This document shows positions 58,930 through 64,000 of a stretch of DNA of 64,000 bases, piece after piece. This DNA is from Syngnathus acus (taxonomy: Eukaryota > Chordata > Actinopteri > Syngnathiformes > Syngnathidae), in assembly GCF_901709675.1 (NCBI RefSeq), contig NC_051095.1:3223956-3287955 (forward strand), written 5' to 3'. A program made the position numbers and the translations under genes. Within the stretch, counting starts at the first letter, position 1; each line of letters opens with the position of its first letter. The notes below the pieces were generated by a model. The model was not told where the DNA came from. It saw only the letters and a program-made list of their open reading frames with translations, and made no database searches.

Positions 58930-59241
58930 GCTCAGTGGCCTAGTGGTAGAGTGTCCGCCCTGAGACTGGAAGGTTGTGGGTTCAAACCCCGGCCGGGTCA
59001 TACCAAAGACTATAAAAATGGGACCCATTGCCTCCCTGCTTGGCACTCAGCATTAAGGGTTGGAATTGGGGGGTTAGATCACCAACTGATTCCCGAGCGC
59101 GGCACCGCTGCTGCTCACTGCTCCCCTCTCCCCCAGGGGATGGATTAAAATCACACGGGGATGGGTTAAATGCAGAGGACAAATTTCACCACACCCAGGT
59201 GTGTGTGTGACGATCATTGGGACTTTAATCTTAATCTTTTA
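58930..59241 (+). mobile_element. tRNA-derived SINE, inserted in right arm only
   Basis: Starts with a tRNA-like head: A box TGGCCTAGTGG and B box GGGTTCAAACCCC. The body contains ATACCAAAGACTATAAAAATG and TTGGCACTCAGCATTAAGGG, which I recognise from teleost SINEs, and the tail ends in TTTAATCTTAATC. Flanking ATAACA repeats (58924-58929, 59242-59247) look like a target duplication. The left arm has the uninterrupted site near 25005-25020. Confidence 0.88.
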
Positions 59242-59643
59242 ATAACAACGTTGGCTGACGGAAAGATCAAAAACATTGGGTCGCTCAATCAGCTGACATT
59301 TTCTGATCACTTTTGTCACATAAGGGCTGCTTGCAAAAAAAAGTCAAATGAGCAGGTTGACATGTCACGTTTTGGGCTATGGAGCCAAATGCAGGTCTAT
59401 ATGGCTTCTTAAAAGGCACTGGCGGTACATATTCCACTCTACTTAGGTAGCAAACATTCTCAGTGCAGAAGACAGTGAAATCAGATGAGACCAAAGAAAA
59501 TGTCATTGAATTGAATATTCAAGAGTTTTTTTTATTTTTTTTAATTCATTGTAGGTTGGGCTGGCAACCGGGATGGCAAGACATTTGCTGAAGGTGGCAA
59601 CTGCCCTTCCTTGCCACCCTGTAAAACCGCCTATGCCAAAACG

Positions 59644-60215
59644 CTGAATTGGAAAATTGAAAATAAAAAGTCGAATTGGAATTGAAAATTGGCACCTAAC
59701 CGTGTCACAAAAGGTAGGGGAACTGGTGGGTTTGCAGCTTCGTAGTCCATTTCCCTTCAGACACGACACGACACGATGGTGGCGTTTGGCATTCACTTCC
59801 TTATTGATCCCTGCGCTTTTTGGCGCGCTTCTTTGAGTTCACTTCCTGCTTCCGGTTGCCGCAAACAAGGTAAAAACCAACGTAAAGTGTCCACAGTACA
59901 TAAAATAGAAAACGTCACGTCACTGCAGTAAACACAAAATACGGCATAAGACACCGAACAAATAACACAATGACATAAATAATATAATGAGAGCACAAAT
60001 AACTCAACAGAAACGCTGCTCTAGTGTGGCTTAGTCATTATTTAATTAAAATCTCATCTCGGCAGTCTTCACACATAAAAACACTCAATAAAGCACATGG
60101 AATCAAAAACTTGTTTTCGATCGTGCGTACCACTCCGTTTGAAAAGATATGCTCTAAAGTCCCGTTGTCCGAATCAAACCTTTTAACTCCGGAGTAAAGG
60201 AAGACTCAGAGTCCA
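59644..60215. other. Gene-free stretch beyond the palindrome
   Basis: AT-rich, no coding signal and no copy elsewhere in the window that I could see. Confidence 0.5.
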
Positions 60216-60605
60216 CCTTTCTTTTCCTTGGGCCACTGATTTTAATGGAAGGATTTCAGGGGAAGGTTTGTGGGTGGCTTTAACGTAAAACTATCTGAAT
60301 GCTCAGCGTGCAAATTACGGGAATGCTAACGTCACAGCCCACACTCAAAATTCGGTACTGATAGAAATCGAGCGCGGAGAGCGCCGGGTCCATACTACTG
60401 AGTACATACAAGCACTTGTATGACACGGCTTCCGGGAGTAAATGCACGGGCGGGCGGTTCCCCATCTACTGGAGAAACACAGTCATTGCAGGGAAAATGA
60501 CCCAAAAAAATGTTTAATAATACAATTTATTCAGGTTTGGCAGGCCGGATAAAACGGACCCGTGGGCCGGATGTGGCCCGCGGGCCGTATTTTGCCCATG
60601 GCTGC
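60216..60605 (-). mobile_element. hAT fragment, reverse orientation
   Basis: Reverse-complement relative of the 5' part of the element at 4213 (shared CCATCTACTGGAGAAAC-like and GGCCCGCGGGCC stretches), ending ATTTTGCCCATGGCTG. Diverged; no transposase frame. Confidence 0.65.
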
Positions 60606-60619
60606 CCTAAACTCTATAT

Positions 60620-60905
60620 TGAAAACCTAGTTTGAATTGATGAGTTTAAATTGATACCCTAACTCTAGTGTAAAACCCTAGTTTGAAACCCTAACTGTAG
60701 TTTGAAACCCTAAATTGAAACAAACCCTAACTCGAGTTTATAATCCTAGTTTGAAAGCCTAAATCCAGTTGGAAACCCTAATTTGAAACCCTAACTCCAG
60801 TTGGAAACCCTTCTTTGAAACCCTAACCCCAGTTGGAAATCCTACCTTGAAGCCCTAAACTAGTTCACAACCTAACCTTAGTTTAAAACCCGACTTAGAA
60901 ACTTG
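60620..60905. repeat. Telomere-like degenerate minisatellite, CCCTAA orientation
   Basis: Degenerate units of AACCCTAGTTTGAAACCCTA type, the same family as in the MHC units but in opposite orientation and about 40 kb away. Confidence 0.7.
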
Positions 60906-61460
60906 ACATTTATCCCAAAAAATATGGAAACTCCTCTGAGTTTATGATTATTTATTTATTAACGCTACAACTACGTATTACCAGTTTGGGAGCACAGACC
61001 GCTGACCATTGGGCCAAAATCTCGGGCCTCCAGCGAAGCAGTCAGCACTCATAATTTTTTTTAATTTCTTCAAAATTTACATCACACTCAACTTGTCTTG
61101 GGCATTTTTTCCAGTGTTCTTTTAATATACTTTTGAAAATGATAACAATCATCTCTTCATCATGACAATTTTTAAAGTGTACTGCAAAAAAAAAAAAAAT
61201 TAAACACCCTCATGACATCGACATCAATGTTTCCAATATCTGGCTGGACCCGCCCACGCTATATTGGCTTTAAGCACCATTCAAGAGCAGACACATTCTT
61301 ATGAGACGCCCGGCCGGACACCCATCCCCCATGAAAACACAGGCGCAGGGTGAAAGGGGGTGCAGCACATGCCCTGGATAGGAGAGGAGGAATGCATGTG
61401 CTGATGGGAGTTGCATGAGATGGGGGGGGGGTTTGCTGATAAGCTTTGTGGGTGGGGAGA
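60906..61460. other. Upstream region of tmem88
   Basis: No gene seen. AT-rich, with homopolymer runs and, from about 61300, more GC-rich sequence toward the presumed first exon. No clear TATA box. Confidence 0.45.
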
Positions 61461-61672
61461 AAGTGGAGTGAGGGAGAACCGGGCCAGACAGCACTATGGA
61501 CTCAATTAGATGAGTTGAGACAAAGACACCGCTTGCTTCCAGGAGAAACACTGAGGAGGAACATACAGCACAACGGAAGCCCAAAAAGTGAAATCCACAG
61601 AAGAAAAGCAGCAAAGGCAAGCAGGAGGAGCAGCGAGAGGTCCATCGGACCCTCACACACAGCGACAACAAT
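61460..61672 (+). other. Probable non-coding first exon of tmem88
   Basis: A purine-rich, open stretch ends at a strong donor GTGAGTAC (61673), and the next acceptor (CCCACAG, ending 61992) lies 6 bases before the start codon. That pairing suggests a 5' UTR exon; its 5' limit is unknown. Confidence 0.5.
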
Positions 61673-61837
61673 GTGAGTACATGGCATTATTCAAAACGCT
61701 AGGAACTTTTTTTAACTAGGCAAGTAGGCACAAGGTGGCGCAAATTCTCTGGCAAACTCTTTACAAAAAAGCTAAAGTTGTTGATTAATTGATACATTTT
61801 GACAGCTCTATTTTTTTTTGCATTTAAACTAACCATG

Positions 61838-61915
61838 TTCACTGTGAGGGCCGGTCTGAGATTGCGGGTGGGCCAGAACTGGCCCCCGGGCCGTGGTTTG
61901 CTCACATCGCTAGCA
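61838..61915. mobile_element. Short hAT end fragment in tmem88 first intron
   Basis: GGCCAGAACTGGCCCCCGGGCC followed by GTGGTTTGCTCACA resembles a worn hAT terminus like those at 4213 and 60605. Only one end is present. Confidence 0.45.
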
Positions 61916-61998
61916 TAGACAGGTGACATAAAATACATGATTTGTAATTCAGAACAAAATCCGTTCGTCAAGATGATGTTTCATTCCCACAGTCCACC

Positions 61999-63354
61999 AT
62001 GAGTATGACTGGCACGCTGGAGAAGGGGGCGCACCATCAGGTCCTGGATCTTTCTGAGGAGCTGCCACCTCACCATCACCCTCACAGCAACCACCAGACT
62101 CTGGCCTCCACTCCTGCGGTGGCGGGAGGGGGCAGGGAGACGCCCTCGCGGGTGGTGGTGCCCCCACCTTACTCCGCAGCCGAGGGCGGGGCGGGCGGCG
62201 AGACCCCGCTGGAGCTACGGGGGTCCCTGGACTGCTGGGCCTGCTCAGTTCTGGTGACGGCTCAGAACCTTGTCATCGCCGCCGTCAATGCCTGCCTGGC
62301 CGCGCTGGTGTTTGGTAGCGTCTTGACGCCAGCCATCGTCATGGTGTTCTTCGGGTTCCTCTGCCACTCCACGGTAAGTAAGAGGGGAAACTCGTGTCCA
62401 GACCAAGAATGGTTTTACTTTTCCTACTCGGAGGCCTGGTCGCCGATGATGTGAGGGATCTTCTCATCACATGCATTTCGCAATCTTGAAAGGATTCTCG
62501 GGAGACCAACAGGCCCAGTAAGCTTAAGTCAAGACGGTCACGGTTCAGCGACTTTCTAATACAATGGCCTTTAATGAGTGGACTTTTCTTCTACGTTCCT
62601 CTGGTTAGACTTCATGTGACAGCGGCTTAGTGGAGGATTAAGGCGGACCTGGCAAGATGGAAAAAAGAAAGTTAGAGGAGGTCATCACCAGACTACCTGG
62701 TGGTGATATTCCAGTCGTTGTTTTTTCTCAGCTTTGAAGACGCAGATAGCACATGAAACCAAAAAGTAAGCAAGCTTGCACAAGACAATTCCTCTGCATC
62801 TACTCAGGTGTTTTGACTCTCCAACTGTCAGAAACCTTGTAATCGGCCGCGCTCACCCTCTCTCCCCCAAAAGGTGATTGATGCCTCGTTCGACTCCCGA
62901 CATTCTCCTCCGTCACGTCACGAGGCGATAAGGAAGATTCAGTCCTGCTGTCTCCTCTCAAACTCCCTCGTTTGTTTACACTTGCCACCATCCCACCTTT
63001 GGCTCGAGTGAGCTCAACTTTAGGAAGGGTTTCTATTTTTGTGTTACTCACAAATGCTGTCTTCACTTAAAGGTGCGACCCCACGGGACGAGCATGTACT
63101 GCTCCGACCTGCTGACGGACGGAGGCTGCGTGGCTCTACTGGTGGTGGGCTTCCTGCTGGTGACGCCTCTGCTGGTGCTGGCCTTGGCCGCATACTGCCG
63201 CCTGGCCAGGCACCTCCAGCTGGGCCTGTGCTTCATCCCGTACAGCCGGGCCGTGTACAAGAACCTACCGGCCAGTCAGCATCGTGGACTGGGGGGTTGC
63301 TGCGGAGGCCGGGATGGGGCGGGTGGCGGGGGCAAGGGAAAGGTCTGGGTATGA
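61999..63354 (+). CDS. tmem88: Transmembrane protein 88 (Dishevelled-binding Wnt modulator)
   Basis: Two coding exons, 61999-62373 and 63073-63354 (GT/AG intron, phase 0), give 218 residues. TMEM88 proteins are two-pass membrane proteins whose C-terminal VWV motif binds the PDZ domain of Dishevelled and dampens canonical Wnt signalling, with a known role in heart development. Visible: a Pro/His-rich cytosolic N-terminus, the family hallmark LDCWACSVLVTAQNL starting the first membrane segment, GFLCHS, a second segment in VALLVVGFLLVTPLLVLALA, IPYSRAVYKNL, and the terminal KGKVWV. The N-terminus is longer than in human TMEM88. It could be the a or b paralogue. ATG 61999 is first after the acceptor; a second in-frame ATG follows two codons later. 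Confidence 0.95.
62374..63072 (+). other. Intron of tmem88
   Basis: 699 bp with consensus donor GTAAGT and acceptor ending AAAG. Nothing else recognisable. Confidence 0.7.
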
Positions 63355-63495
63355 ACTTTTTTTTTTTTTTAAAGTAAATGAATGAATACAATGTCAGCTT
63401 CTCATGACGGTACACTATATTTTTTGTTGCGTAATACCGAATTCATACACTGCATGCATTTTGTATTGTACCACTAACTACCAGGTTGCACTGAC

Positions 63496-63501
63496 AATAA
63501 A
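63496..63501 (+). terminator. tmem88 poly(A) signal
   Basis: AATAAA, 142 bp after the tmem88 stop codon, in sequence with no competing signal closer to the gene. Confidence 0.65.
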
Positions 63502-64000
63502 CATTTGCCTAAAATAGATTGTTAAAGCTTTTCTCTCTCCTGTTTAATTAAAATAATATACAGATAGCAAAGCGTTAAAAAGAAAAAGGAAAAAAGACAT
63601 TCTGAAAGACCGAGGCTTTAAAAAAAAAAAAAAAGTAAAGTAAGGCAGTTACGGTAGTTCCATTTCCGGCCACAAGATGGCGACAACCTCACTGAAAACT
63701 GCGGAGCTGTTGCGTTGGAACAAAAAAGAAAAACAAAATGAGGCGGCATGAGCAGAGAAAAGTGTACAATGTCATTTGTTTTTCTTTGGTTCTGGTCCTT
63801 TTTGAGGAAAACCATATTTATTTTTCCATCACTGCTGACACTGGATGCATAACATATTCAAACAAACATTAGAGTGACTATACAGGATATTTGCCACTCC
63901 TCTAATTTTAATGTACACGTCTGCCCACCCCTCCTATCCCGGTAAATAAAAATGATGGATAGTATCATGATTCTGGTAGAATAATGACACTTTAGATTAC
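63502..64000. other. Region downstream of tmem88
   Basis: AT-rich, no convincing gene. An AAGATGGCGAC at about 63676 resembles a YY1-type promoter motif but no exon was identified nearby. Confidence 0.4.

Larger units (their letters stand above)
44840..59643 (-). repeat. Right arm of large lectin palindrome
   Basis: Inverted counterpart of 24630-43050, about 3.6 kb shorter, mainly because it has three instead of four CTLD cassettes and lacks the 770-bp hAT element. All exons mirrored from the left arm keep their splice sites and frame. Confidence 0.9.

Overview
The window is vertebrate nuclear DNA, almost certainly from a percomorph teleost. Evidence: split genes with consensus GT/AG introns, a fish-type MHC class I (Arg at the human Tyr84 position), a teleost tRNA-derived SINE, hAT and BEL/Pao elements, and an intact tmem88. 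I cannot name the species. No prokaryotic, CRISPR or rRNA feature is present.

Layout. (1) 1-23,912 is a head-to-tail array of about 10.4-kb units. Each starts with an MHC class I heavy-chain gene (exons reconstructed at 1395-2868, 10571-13180 and 20999-23638). Units 1 and 2 continue through a nested transposon block (LINE remnant, deleted hAT, deleted BEL/Pao with one LTR, small hAT MITE), an orphan BATF/AP-1-like leucine-zipper exon and a telomere-like degenerate repeat. Unit 3 is cut off just after its MHC gene. (2) About 24,630-59,643 is a giant imperfect palindrome. Its arms (about 18.4 and 14.8 kb) carry two convergent, apparently intact multi-lectin genes. The left gene (25388-42132, + strand) has 56 exons and a deduced 2162 residues; the right gene (58523-45928, - strand) has 44 exons and 1709 residues. 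Both encode a signal peptide, serial C-type lectin-like domains (CTLDs; 11 left, 8 right), a SUEL/rhamnose-binding lectin domain, an F5/8C discoidin domain, an LCCL domain and a last CTLD. No transmembrane segment follows, so secretion is inferred. A 1.8-kb spacer of 235-bp tandem repeats, each with inverted ends, separates the arms. (3) 59,650-64,000 holds repeats, then tmem88 (Wnt/Dishevelled modulator), complete with KVWV tail and poly(A) signal.

How it fits together. Two immunity-type families have expanded here by different routes: MHC class I by tandem duplication with variation concentrated in the peptide groove, and a secreted multi-lectin by inverted duplication followed by gain or loss of a phase-1 exon cassette. 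The points most worth checking are the lectin architecture and palindrome; loss of the alpha-2 disulfide cysteine in MHC copies 1 and 2 but not 3; loss of the promoter Y-box in MHC copy 2; and transposon insertions found in only one palindrome arm. Exon boundaries were set by hand from splice consensus, frame and agreement between copies; no alignment or database search was run.
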